From the NCBI GenBank assembly GCA_019237205.1, contig JAFAHO010000206.1, positions 1-57,889 of the forward strand: a DNA stretch of 57,889 nt. The letters run 5' to 3'. This document shows positions 46,984 through 55,806 of this stretch, one piece after another. The position numbers and the translations under genes were made by a program. The notes under the pieces are model-generated. The model was not told the DNA's origin and did no database searches. It saw nothing but the letters and a program-made list of their open reading frames with translations. Source of the DNA: Hyphomicrobiales bacterium. Lineage in GTDB: Bacteria > Pseudomonadota > Alphaproteobacteria > Rhizobiales > Beijerinckiaceae. Each line of letters begins with the position of its first letter. Within the stretch, counting starts at the first letter, position 1.

Positions 46984-49424
46984 TTAAGGGGTAAGCGTCC
47001 GAGCGACCCGGAACCCCAGATTGTAGTACCGGCCGCCGGGGTTGGCCCCGTCGCGGTCCGCGGAGCGGAGGTTGACTGGGGAGTCGTACCAGGAACCGCC
47101 ACGGACGACACGTAAATTACAATCGTCGCTCTTCCATACCGAGCCGTCGGCCGGGGCGCCATTGTAATTCTTGTGCCAGCAATCTTCGGTCCACTCCCAG
47201 ACATTGCCGACCATGTCGTAGAGCCCGAACGCGTTCGCCGGAAATGAGCCGACCGGCGCCGTCTGCTTGCTGTCCCACTGGCTGCCGCAGCCGTCGCAAT
47301 TGGCCATCGGCTTCCCGTCGAGCTCGATGTCGTCGCCCCACGGATATTTCTTCTCGCTTCCGGCGCGCGCCGCGTATTCGTACTCCGCCTCGGAGAGCAG
47401 CCGATAGGACCTGCCGGTCCACCATGAGAGCCATTTCACATAGGTCTGCGCGTCGTCCCAGCTCACGTTGATCGTCGGGCGCTTGCCGCGCCCCCAGCTG
47501 CTGTCGCTGACATGGGGGTCGCAATCGCCATAGGCCACGCAGGCGTCCCACTCGTCGAAGGTCAGCGCAAACTTCGCGACAGCAAAAGGCTTTGCGATCT
47601 GCACGTCGTGCGCTGGCTGCTCGCTCTTGTCGCTCTCGCTTTCCGGCGAGCCCATCGTGAAACGCCCGGCCGACACAACGATCATCTCCGGGCAATCGCT
47701 GCACTCTTTGACGGGGTCGCCCGGCTTGAGCGCGCCCTCCTGGCCCCCTGCGAGAGCTCTCACGGTCTGCAGCCGATGGATGGCCACCTTTATCTGATGG
47801 CTCCAGATCGCAACCGCGGCGATCACGATCAGCGCGCCGACGGTGATGAGGGCGGCGGCCAGCAGACTGCGCTGCGCGCTCCGCCTGGCCAGGAGTTCGG
47901 CTTGCTCGGCGGCCTGACGCCGAAGCCGCTCGGTTTCGACTTCCTTTCGCCGGTCAGCCTCATCTTCTTCGGCCTCCAGCGTCCAATGCGCGCGGCTGGC
48001 GTCGACCAGCGCCTTAACTGCGGGCCACCCGCCGCCATACCGCTTCGACCAAGCCTCGTTTAGCCAGTTGAGTCGCCTTTCGCCAGATTCGGTCAACGCC
48101 TTCGAAAGATAGTTCGACTTGTCGCTCGCGAAATTCTCGGCCTGGAACAAAAGCAGGCGCCAGGCGAGTCCGTCGCGGAATTCCTGCTGGAGCCAGCCGC
48201 CTTCCTTGGCGCTGATGCGACGCCAGCAGCGGATCAGCGCTTCATGGCTGATGTCGATCGTGGTTTTGTCCTCGATTGGTGCGTCGCCATAGGGCGTGAG
48301 GAAGGACACGCCCGGGGCGCGAAACGCGTCGAGGATCGGGCGAAGTTCATCCGGCGACACGTCGGCGATGGCGCAGAGGTCGCGGAACGCGCAGGGTCGC
48401 CGGATCGCCGCACCTTCGGCATTCACGTCACTCAAGGCGCGAAACATGGCCTCGACAGTCCACTCGCGCCGCTCGTCGAGCGCGACTGAAGCCATCACTT
48501 TGTCGGCGTGGCTGGAAAGAAGCTCGGCGAGACCGCCCGCGTTGTCGACGATCGCGCCGTCGAGCGCCATCCGCTCTCCGCCACGCGCCCGCCCATCCTC
48601 CCACATCAGCATGAGGCCGTGCTGCAGCAGAGGCAGTTCATCCTCGCGCCCGCGCACCAAAGCGATCAGCCGCTCGGCGAGGCCCTCGTCAAACTCCGCG
48701 CCATACATCTGCGCCGGCCGCCGCACCGCGCGCGTGAGCCCTTCGTCGTCCATCCGCGGCACGAGATATTGGGTGCGGTTGATCGTCTCGGCGAAGCCGG
48801 CGAAACGCGCGCATTCGCCGAGGAATTCCGAGCGCATGGTACGCTCACATGCAGATCGACGCCGCCCGCCGCGGCTTCGCGCGCCGCGTCAGCCGCGGCG
48901 CGCTGGATGAGGTCGACGAACAGCTCCGCCTCGTCGCGGCTCGTCTCCCTCTCGTAGCGGAACAGCTCCTCGAACTGGTCGACAAGCAGACAGAGGCTTT
49001 TGTCCTTGACGCCGTCGAGTGAGCCGGCGACGGAGGCGAGCGTCGCGGAGCTGGCGTTCAACTGTCCGGCGATCGTGCTGACGCGTTCGAGGTCTTCACC
49101 GCGACCCTCGAGGTTGGCGAACTCGAACGCGAGGTTCCAGAGCGGCCCGCCCGAGGGACGCATGGCGCAGGTGCGCCAGGGCGCGTCATGCCGGCCATAC
49201 TGGAGCGCCAGCTTCGGCAGGACGCCGGCGCGCACCAGTGACGACTTGCCAGAACCCGATATGCCGTGGATCAGCACCAGCCGGCTCCCGGCGAGGCGGC
49301 CGATGACTTCGTCGATCATCCGCTCGCGGCCGAAGAAGATCGCCCATTCCTCTACCTCGAACGGCCGCAGGCCCGGATAGGGCCGCTCTGGTCGCGTGAC
49401 AGCGACGGGCGGGGCGGCGGTCAA
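46984..49424 (-). pseudogene. STAND NTPase with C-terminal FGE/SUMF1 domain, frameshifted
   Basis: A predicted signal-transduction NTPase read in two frames. From TTG 49424 come YPGLRPFEVEEWAIFFGRER, Walker A GISGSGKSS (about residue 53) and Walker B LCLLVDQFEEL. The frame breaks near 48838-48846, and the continuation TMRSEFLGECARFAGFAE follows one frame over, so one base seems missing. The rest has winged-helix and helical regions (SHEALIRCWRRI), a membrane segment (LLAAALITVGALIVIAAVAI) and an FGE-type domain from MIVVSAGRFTMGSPESE to RVVRGGSWYDSPVNLRSADR. With one base restored it would be 813 codons. It overlaps the TIR gene stop. A sequencing error is possible. Confidence 0.8.
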
Positions 49425-50479
49425 ATCGCCGCTCCAGCGGCTGCGCCGTGCGACGCGTCGAGCCAGGAGCGGAATCGGTTGTTCCAGCCGGGCTGGTTGA
49501 CGTCGAAGCGCGCGATGCCGAACCGGGCCAGGTCGATCGGCAGCCCGCCGCCAATCTTGTCGAGTACGGCGCAGGGCAATGGTCCACCGTGGGAGCCCGA
49601 GATGCGCTTTCGCTCTTCGACCCCGATGCCCAGGAGATCGTTGAGGAAGCGACTGGCGTCGCCGACGCGCAGCAGCGCCAGCGCCTCGCAGTGCCTGGCC
49701 ATTGTGATTCGCTGTTTGGCCTCGGTCTCCCAATCCGCGAGGACATCCCCCGTTGCGCCCTGCGCCGTGAGTGGTTCGAAGCCGTCATTCGAAAGCACGC
49801 CGCCGATTTCCCGGCGAGCGGCGTCGCCTTCCGGCGGAGCATGGAGATAGACGAGCCTGGGGCCCGTCGACTGCGGCGCCGCGGCTTGGGCGTGCACATC
49901 GCCCGTCTTCTTCCCGGCGCGCAGGCGCAATTCGCGCAGACGCTTGGTCAGCCAAACGTGCAATTGCGACAGTTCCCTGCCGAATTCCGCGTTCGGTTCT
50001 CTAAGATCAGGGAAGTCCCAAGGTTGTCCGGTCTCCGTATCGTAGAACGAGAACCCCTTCAGTGCGTGGCCCCGCTCATCGCGCAGAAACTCAGGCCAAA
50101 GGCCGGTGTCGGTTTTCTGCGCGCGCAGCACAAATATCCGTCCACCGGCGCCGCGCCTGTCCTGAACCTGCTGCTGAAACCATTCGAGTTCGTCCCGACA
50201 CCAGGTCGATTCCAGGTAGCGACCGGACATGACGATCATCAAGACGCCGCATCCGCTTGCCTTCGCCTTGAGGTCGCCGGTCAAGAACGCCGTCGGATCG
50301 ATCTGAGGATCCATCCAGAGACCGAGGTCATCGAATTCGCTGTCGAGCGACAGCAGATACTGGAGCCTGCGGATGAGGGCCTGGGTCCAGTCCCGTAATG
50401 GCGCGCGGCCTTCGAGCAGACGGCCATGCGAATAGCTGACGAAAATGTCAGGATTGAAATCGGGGCCTAGATAAGACAT
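49421..50479 (-). CDS. TIR domain protein paired with a STAND NTPase
   Basis: A 352-residue protein. The N-terminal TIR domain (about residues 8-150) opens with PDIFVSYSHGRLLEGRAPLR and carries the putative NADase glutamate in YLESTWCRDELEWF. A second alpha/beta domain (about 195-340) starts with PRLVYLHAPPEGDAARREIG and looks TIR-like without a clear catalytic Glu. No signal or membrane segment is present. ATG 50479 is chosen over TTG 50503. Its TGA overlaps the STAND start (TTGA), with GGAG upstream, so the two are translationally coupled. TIR proteins of this kind usually deplete NAD during anti-phage defence; that role is inferred. Confidence 0.85.
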   Translation of the reverse strand: MSYLGPDFNPDIFVSYSHGRLLEGRAPLRDWTQALIRRLQYLLSLDSEFDDLGLWMDPQIDPTAFLTGDLKAKASGCGVLMIVMSGRYLESTWCRDELEWFQQQVQDRRGAGGRIFVLRAQKTDTGLWPEFLRDERGHALKGFSFYDTETGQPWDFPDLREPNAEFGRELSQLHVWLTKRLRELRLRAGKKTGDVHAQAAAPQSTGPRLVYLHAPPEGDAARREIGGVLSNDGFEPLTAQGATGDVLADWETEAKQRITMARHCEALALLRVGDASRFLNDLLGIGVEERKRISGSHGGPLPCAVLDKIGGGLPIDLARFGIARFDVNQPGWNNRFRSWLDASHGAAAGAAI

Positions 50480-50612
50480 TGGCGTTTCGGCAATGCGACG
50501 CAATTTGTCGAAAGTTCATCGTACCCGTTGCGAATGTTTTGTCGAGGATTTTCAGGGTCGCTGCACTCCCAACCTGGGTTCGGTCAGAGGGTAAGGCGAG
50601 GTTCCAACTCAT

Positions 50613-50726
50613 GCCGTCATCGCCAGCCGCGAAGCCGGCGTGGCGATCCAGAAGAACGCGGGCGCCCGACGTTCCTCTCGATCGCTTCCCCCCGGGGCTG
50701 ACCCGGGGGCCGCTCGCGATGACGGC
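50613..50726. repeat. Dispersed palindromic element of about 114 bp
   Basis: Ends GCCGTCATCGCCAG (50613-50626) and CTCGCGATGACGGC (50713-50726) are inverted repeats matching at 13 of 14 positions. The interior has GCGATCCAG and a second palindrome, CCCCGGGGCTGACCCGGGGG. Elements beginning CGTCATCGCGAG are typical non-coding repeats scattered through alphaproteobacterial genomes. It sits between the metE-like stop and the TIR gene. Nothing else is seen in 50480-50773. Confidence 0.7.
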
Positions 50727-50773
50727 GTTCCATTCAGCGCCAGCCTGGGAGTTGCAGGTCGACCTATCCGCCC

Positions 50774-51802
50774 CTACCCCGCCCCCGCTTCCGCTCGCAC
50801 GATGCGCGCGCCTTCGACCATCGCCTTCATCTTGCCGAAGGCGGAATCGCGCGGCAGGTATTTGAGGCCGCAGTCGGGGGCGACGATGATGTCCTCTGGC
50901 TTCCGGTAGGCGAGCGCGCGGCGGATGCGCGACGCGACCGTCTCCGGCGTCTCGACCTCGGGCGTCGAGAGGTCGAGGACGCCGAGAATGATCGTCTGAT
51001 CCGGCAGGTCCTTCAGCACGGCGCAATCGAGGTTCGACTGCGCCGTCTCGATCGAGACCTGGCGGCAGCGGCAGCCCTTGAGCTGAGAGAGGAACGAATA
51101 GGCGCTCGGACGCTGATGGATGATCGCGGCGTAGCCGAAGCAGATATGGACGGCGGTCACGCCGGTTACGCCTTCGAGCGCGCGGTTGAGCGCCGCGAGG
51201 CCATATTCCCCCGCCGGACCAGGCCGCGCCTGCATGTAAGGCTCGTCGATCTGGACGACGTCCGCCCCAGCGGCGAACAGGTCCTTGATCTCGGCGTTGA
51301 CCGCCGCGGCATAGTCCATCGCCGCCTCGGCGACGGTCGGATAATAGTCGTTCTGCGCCTGCTGGCTCATGGTGAACGGGCCGGGCACGGTCATCTTGAC
51401 CTTGCGGTCGGTGTGGCGGCGCAGGAACTTCAGATCCTCGACCTCGACGGGATGCTTGCGACGGATGGGGCCGACGATGCGCGGCACCGGATTGGGATGG
51501 CCCGAGCGGTCGAGCGCGACGCCGGGATTGTCGATGTCGATTCCTTCGAGCGCGGTCGCGAAACGGTTCGAATAGCTCTCGCGGCGGATTTCGCCGTCGG
51601 TCACGATGTCGAGCCCCGCCTCCTCCTGCGCCTTGATGGCGAGGACCGTTGCGTCGTCCTGCGCTTCGGCGAGAAACGGCTCAGGAATGCGCCAAAGCTC
51701 CTTCGCCCTGACGCGCGGCGGGAAGCGGCCCGCGAGCTTGGCGCGGTCGATGAGCCACTCGGGTTGAGCGTAGGAGCCGACGAGCGTTGTTGGCAGAAGC
51801 AT
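50774..51802 (-). CDS. Cobalamin-independent methionine synthase-like protein (core MetE)
   Basis: A 342-residue protein corresponding to the C-terminal catalytic barrel of MetE, without the N-terminal half. It shows LPTTLVGSYAQPEWL, DIVTDGEIRRESYSNRF, PGPFTMSQQAQ, DVVQIDEPYMQARPGPAGE, the zinc ligands in AVHICFGYA (His-x-Cys) and APDCGLKYLP (Cys). Short core-MetE proteins may transfer a methyl group from donors other than folate. The start at 51802 has GGGAGG upstream. The methyl donor and whether homocysteine is the acceptor are not known here. Confidence 0.88.
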   Translation of the reverse strand: MLLPTTLVGSYAQPEWLIDRAKLAGRFPPRVRAKELWRIPEPFLAEAQDDATVLAIKAQEEAGLDIVTDGEIRRESYSNRFATALEGIDIDNPGVALDRSGHPNPVPRIVGPIRRKHPVEVEDLKFLRRHTDRKVKMTVPGPFTMSQQAQNDYYPTVAEAAMDYAAAVNAEIKDLFAAGADVVQIDEPYMQARPGPAGEYGLAALNRALEGVTGVTAVHICFGYAAIIHQRPSAYSFLSQLKGCRCRQVSIETAQSNLDCAVLKDLPDQTIILGVLDLSTPEVETPETVASRIRRALAYRKPEDIIVAPDCGLKYLPRDSAFGKMKAMVEGARIVRAEAGAG

Positions 51803-52118
51803 CGGTTTCCTCCCGCTCGGGCGGCCGCACTCACAGTGAGACGGCGGACTTGCGCTCATCCTGCCTGCGGCGGTCTTGCCTGGCAAGGCGCGCGGGCGGC
51901 CGCCGATAGTGAGCGGCGTCACAGCGTGATGCGCGAAGATCTTGGTACAAAAGGGACCGGGAAGGCGGTAGCGTGCATGGCGCCGACAAGCCCCGGGACA
52001 GGCCTGACGATATGCCCAGTTGCGTCCCAGCGTTACTGTTGTCCCGACTGAAATGAAGGGGCCCAACACGGAGATACGATTTTTACAGCAAACAGAACCT
52101 GAGCAATGGAGGATCGCC
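51803..52118. other. Divergent promoter region between metE-like and M4 peptidase genes
   Basis: About 315 bases holding both upstream regions. No gene, T-tract terminator or clear palindrome was recognised; in-frame extensions of both genes cross it but lack family similarity. Confidence 0.4.
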
Positions 52119-53378
52119 ATGGATCGCGCTGTTTATTCTGAACCGAGGCCTTGCGGTTGTTGCTTCATCATCCCTACGCACATGCTCGAAAGATTGTCGA
52201 CGAGCGGGAATCGCGACATGGCCGCCACGGCGGCCCGCACGCTGCGCATAAACAACAGTCTGCAGGCTTTCCGCGCCCAACTGAACACTGGCGCGCCGCC
52301 GCCGGCCACGCCGGTCCGCCCGGGCCTCCGGCGTCAGGCGTTCAATTGCAACGGCACCGAGGACATGCCGGGAGATTTGGCGCGCAGCGAAAACGATCCG
52401 CCAGCCGCGGACGCCGCGGTCAACCAGGCGTTCGACAACGCCGGGACGAGCTGGAATTTTTATAAGCAAATCTTCGGGCGCGAATCGGTCGATGACCACG
52501 GCCGGACGCTGGTCTCCTCGGTTCACTACAGCCAGGGCTATGACAATGCGTTCTGGAACGGCCAGCAGATGGTCTATGGCGACGGGGACGGGCAGATCTT
52601 CCAGAACTTTACCGGCTCGCTGGACGTCATTGCGCACGAACTGACGCACGGCGTCACCCAGTTCACGGCGCAGCTTCCCTATCACGATCAATCGGGCGCG
52701 CTCAATGAATCGATGTCCGACGTCTTCGGCTCGATGGTGAAACAATGGGCGAACGGCCAGACCGTGGACCAGGCGGACTGGCTCATCGGAGCCAACATCT
52801 TCACTGCCGACTTCAAAGGTCACGCGTTGCGAGACATGGCCAACCCGGGCACAGCCTACGACGATCCTATGCTGGGCAAGGATCAACAGCCGGGACATAT
52901 GAAGGACTATGTGCAGACGCAGGATGACAACGGCGGCGTCCACATCAACTCGGGAATTCCCAACAAGGCGTTCGTGATCGCCGCCAAGGCGATCGGCGGG
53001 CGCTCCTGGGAAGTGATCGGCAAGGTATGGTACGTCACGCTGACGGAGCGTCTGACCTCCAGCGCCGACTTCGAGAAATGCGCGAGGGAAACGATTTCTG
53101 TCGCCCGAGATCTTTACCCGAGCGACCCGTCGATCGCCGCCCGCATCGCGCAGGCCTGGATCGACGTCGGAGTCCTCGCGGCAGGCGACGCGATGGTTGC
53201 GAGCCTTGCGACGGGAGCGGCTGCGGCGCCGGCAGTCACGGCGGCCGCGCCTGCTCTGGCCGGAACGGCGAGCCCGGCGAAAGCTTCGGGCCCGAAAACG
53301 CCGGCGCCGGCAAAGGCGAAAAAGCGCGTGGCCCATCACCGGGTGAAGCCGCAGCCGCCCAATCAGCCGCCGCAATGA
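52119..53378 (+). CDS. M4 family metallopeptidase, protealysin-like
   Basis: A 419-residue thermolysin-family zinc peptidase. The zinc site is HELTH in LDVIAHELTHGVTQFTA, with the third ligand in GALNESMSDVFGSMV. The active-site His region is NGGVHINSGIPNKAF. It lacks a signal peptide and the large FTP/PepSY propeptide. Instead it has a short N-terminal precursor with CCFIIPTHMLERL, like protealysin. The C-terminus adds an Ala/Pro tail of about 70 residues ending in basic residues. The ATG at 52119 follows GGAGG. Its stop overlaps the inhibitor gene as ATGA. Confidence 0.93.
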   Translation: MDRAVYSEPRPCGCCFIIPTHMLERLSTSGNRDMAATAARTLRINNSLQAFRAQLNTGAPPPATPVRPGLRRQAFNCNGTEDMPGDLARSENDPPAADAAVNQAFDNAGTSWNFYKQIFGRESVDDHGRTLVSSVHYSQGYDNAFWNGQQMVYGDGDGQIFQNFTGSLDVIAHELTHGVTQFTAQLPYHDQSGALNESMSDVFGSMVKQWANGQTVDQADWLIGANIFTADFKGHALRDMANPGTAYDDPMLGKDQQPGHMKDYVQTQDDNGGVHINSGIPNKAFVIAAKAIGGRSWEVIGKVWYVTLTERLTSSADFEKCARETISVARDLYPSDPSIAARIAQAWIDVGVLAAGDAMVASLATGAAAAPAVTAAAPALAGTASPAKASGPKTPAPAKAKKRVAHHRVKPQPPNQPPQ

Positions 53379-53686
53379 AACTCGTCGTCGAGCGAACCGG
53401 CGGATTCGCCGGGTTGAAACGGCGCGGCGAGCGAAACGGGGAGGACCTATCTCCGGAACAGCGCGCCGCGCTCGATCAACTCGTTGCAGCGTCCGATCAG
53501 CAAAAAAGCGCGGGCAAACAGCAAAGCTCCGACAGGCCGGCCGGCCCCGGGGGTGTTGCGGAGCAGGACCCGGGCGCGGATCGATTTACCTATCGCCTTG
53601 AAATCCAGGACGAGAGTGGGACCAGATCGATTACGCTGCCCGAATCCAGAATGCCGAAAGAGCTGATGGGCATCGCCCTTCAGTAA
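53375..53686 (+). CDS. Emfourin-like inhibitor of the adjacent M4 peptidase
   Basis: A 103-residue protein starting MKLVVERTGGFAGLKRRGE, then DLSPEQRAALDQLV, a Gln/Ser/Gly-rich middle, and RFTYRLEIQDESGTRSITLP to the end. This matches emfourin (M4in), the slow-tight inhibitor encoded next to protealysin. The ATG overlaps the peptidase stop by four bases, so stoichiometry is probably set by translational coupling. No signal peptide, so inhibition would occur in the cytoplasm. The identity is inferred from motif order and context. Confidence 0.85.
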   Translation: MKLVVERTGGFAGLKRRGERNGEDLSPEQRAALDQLVAASDQQKSAGKQQSSDRPAGPGGVAEQDPGADRFTYRLEIQDESGTRSITLPESRMPKELMGIALQ

Positions 53687-53693
53687 GCCTGAC

Positions 53694-55673
53694 TCACGGC
53701 GGCCCTTCCGCCTCCCCCGCCGCCTGCACGCGCATGATCCGCTCGCCCATTTCGACCTGATCGCCGATATTGGCGACGAGGTCGGCGACGACGCCGGCGA
53801 ACGGCGCGGTCAGCGCGTGCTCCATCTTCATCGCTTCGACAACGGCGAGGCGCTGGCCTGCTTCGACCGTCTCGCCCTCCTCGACGGCGAGCGACACGAT
53901 GCGCCCGTTCATCGGCGCGCGGACGCCGCCGTCGCCCTCTTCCGGGCCGCCGGCCGCGCGCTCCAGCGGGTCGATGAGCGCAACGAATGCCTGCCGCCCG
54001 CCGGCGAAGGCATAGGCGCCGTCCGCGGTCTCGAAGAGGCTAATCTCGGGGCGATCGGCCGCGGGCGGCGCCGGCCCGCCTGCAGCTTCGAGCGCATGCT
54101 GGCCCGCGCCGATCACGTGCAGGCGCTCGGGCCTGCCGTCGATCGTGACGTCGAGCCCGAGCCGGCGCGCGCCGACGAGTTCGAACGAGTCCGCGACGCC
54201 CCAGGGGTCGAAGGGCGCGAGCGGCGAAGGCCGCAAGGCGTCGCGCCTGGCCAGCAGCCGCTGCGCGGCGGCGAGCACGGCTCGCGAATCGGGCGCATGG
54301 GGGGCCGCGCCGAGGCGCGCGAGATGGGCGTCGATGAACCCAGTGTCGAAAGCGCCCTCCGCGACCTCGGGGCTGCGCATGAGCGCGCGCAGGAACGCGA
54401 GATTGGTCTTCGGCCCGATCACGACCGCGTCGTCCAACTCTTTGTTGACCGACGCCAGCGCGTCGGCGCGCGTCGGCGCGTGGACGATGAGCTTCGCGAT
54501 CATTGCGTCGTAGAACGGCGTGACGCTGTCGCCGGCGGCGAACCCCGTGTCGACCCTGATCCCTTTGATGCCCTCTTCGCCGTGCAGACTCATCGCCAGG
54601 ATGCGCCCTGGCGAGGGAAGGAAATTGTGCTCCGGGTCCTCGGCGTAGACGCGCGCCTCGATCGCGGCGCCCTCGCAGCCGATTTCATCCTGCGCCAGCG
54701 GCAGCCGTTCGCCCGCGGCGACGCGGAACTGCCACTCGACGAGGTCGAGCCCGGTCACCGCCTCGGTGACCGGATGCTCAACTTGCAGCCGCGTGTTCAT
54801 CTCGAGAAAAAAGAAGTCGGCCGGGCCAAGCCCCCGCGAGGCGTCGGCGATGAACTCGACAGTGCCCGCGCCGACGTAGCCCGCGGCGAGCGCCGCCCCA
54901 GTCGCGGCCTTCGCCATCGCCGCGCGCGTCTCCTCCGGCAGGCCCGGCGCCGGGCATTCCTCGACCACTTTCTGGTGGCGCCGCTGGAGCGAACAGTCGC
55001 GCTCGTAGAGGTGGACGCAGTTTCCATGGGCGTCGGCGAACACCTGCAGTTCGATGTGGCGGGGCGAGGCGACATATTTCTCGATCAGCACCCGCCCGTC
55101 GCCGAACGCCGCCTGCGCCTCGCGCATCGCGCTCTCGAGCTGCGCGTCGAACTCCATATGCGCGTCGACCCGCCGCATGCCGCGCCCGCCTCCTCCCGCG
55201 ATCGCCTTGATGAGAACCGGATAGCCGATCTCATAGGCCTTCTCGCGCAGGAATTTCGGGTTCTGGTTGTCGCCGTGATAGCCGGGCACGACCGGCACGC
55301 CGGCCTTCTGCATCAGCGTCTTGGCCGAGTTCTTGAGGCCCATCGCGCGCATCGCGCCGGGGGACGGACCGACGAACACAATATTGGCCCTGCCGCAGGC
55401 TTCCGCGAACTCCGCGTTCTCGGAGAGAAAGCCGTAGCCCGGATGCAGGCATTCGGCGCCCACTCTCCGCGCGAGCGCAATGATCGCCTCGCCGTCGAGA
55501 TAGCCGTTCGCTCCCTCGCCGATCTCGTGAACCTCGTCAGCAAGGCGGGTGAAGAGAGCGCCGCGGTCGGCTGGGGTGTGGATCGCGATCGCCCGCATCC
55601 CCAGGCGCCGCGCCGTGCGGATGACCCGGCAGGCAATTTCGCCACGATTGGCGATGATGACGTTTGCGAACAT
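53694..55673 (-). CDS. Biotin-dependent acyl-CoA carboxylase alpha subunit (acetyl/propionyl/methylcrotonyl-CoA type)
   Basis: A 659-residue fused biotin carboxylase and biotin carrier. The N-terminal ATP-grasp carboxylase opens with IIANRGEIACRVIRTARRLG, with HPGYGFLSENAEFAEAC, KAIAGGGGRGMRRVD and EMNTRLQVEHPVTEAVTG. The C-terminal carrier has VEAMKMEHAL with the biotinylated Lys. PVVPGYHGDNQNP resembles methylcrotonyl- and geranyl-CoA carboxylases more than acetyl-CoA AccC, but substrate choice lies in the beta subunit, which is not in the window. The start has GGAGG upstream. It converges with the emfourin gene. Confidence 0.9.
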   Translation of the reverse strand: MFANVIIANRGEIACRVIRTARRLGMRAIAIHTPADRGALFTRLADEVHEIGEGANGYLDGEAIIALARRVGAECLHPGYGFLSENAEFAEACGRANIVFVGPSPGAMRAMGLKNSAKTLMQKAGVPVVPGYHGDNQNPKFLREKAYEIGYPVLIKAIAGGGGRGMRRVDAHMEFDAQLESAMREAQAAFGDGRVLIEKYVASPRHIELQVFADAHGNCVHLYERDCSLQRRHQKVVEECPAPGLPEETRAAMAKAATGAALAAGYVGAGTVEFIADASRGLGPADFFFLEMNTRLQVEHPVTEAVTGLDLVEWQFRVAAGERLPLAQDEIGCEGAAIEARVYAEDPEHNFLPSPGRILAMSLHGEEGIKGIRVDTGFAAGDSVTPFYDAMIAKLIVHAPTRADALASVNKELDDAVVIGPKTNLAFLRALMRSPEVAEGAFDTGFIDAHLARLGAAPHAPDSRAVLAAAQRLLARRDALRPSPLAPFDPWGVADSFELVGARRLGLDVTIDGRPERLHVIGAGQHALEAAGGPAPPAADRPEISLFETADGAYAFAGGRQAFVALIDPLERAAGGPEEGDGGVRAPMNGRIVSLAVEEGETVEAGQRLAVVEAMKMEHALTAPFAGVVADLVANIGDQVEMGERIMRVQAAGEAEGPP

Positions 55674-55806
55674 GGGCGCCTCCGGGCTAGTTCTGTCTAG
55701 CGAAGGCGCGCCTGGATTGCGAGAGTCGCGCCCAAACCGTCACAAAGCCGACGTCAAATTCTTGGAGGACCGCTCCCCCGCGCTTCAGGAAGGATTGCGC
55801 CTGGAC

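Noticed and set aside
46984-47720. True formylglycine-generating enzyme activity of the FGE domain
   Set aside because: The catalytic cysteine pair of real FGE is not visible in the C-terminal segment and no sulfatase gene is nearby; a binding role is likelier.
53817-55700. 627-codon open frame antisense to the carboxylase alpha gene
   Set aside because: Shadow of a highly conserved gene; no family similarity or ribosome site.
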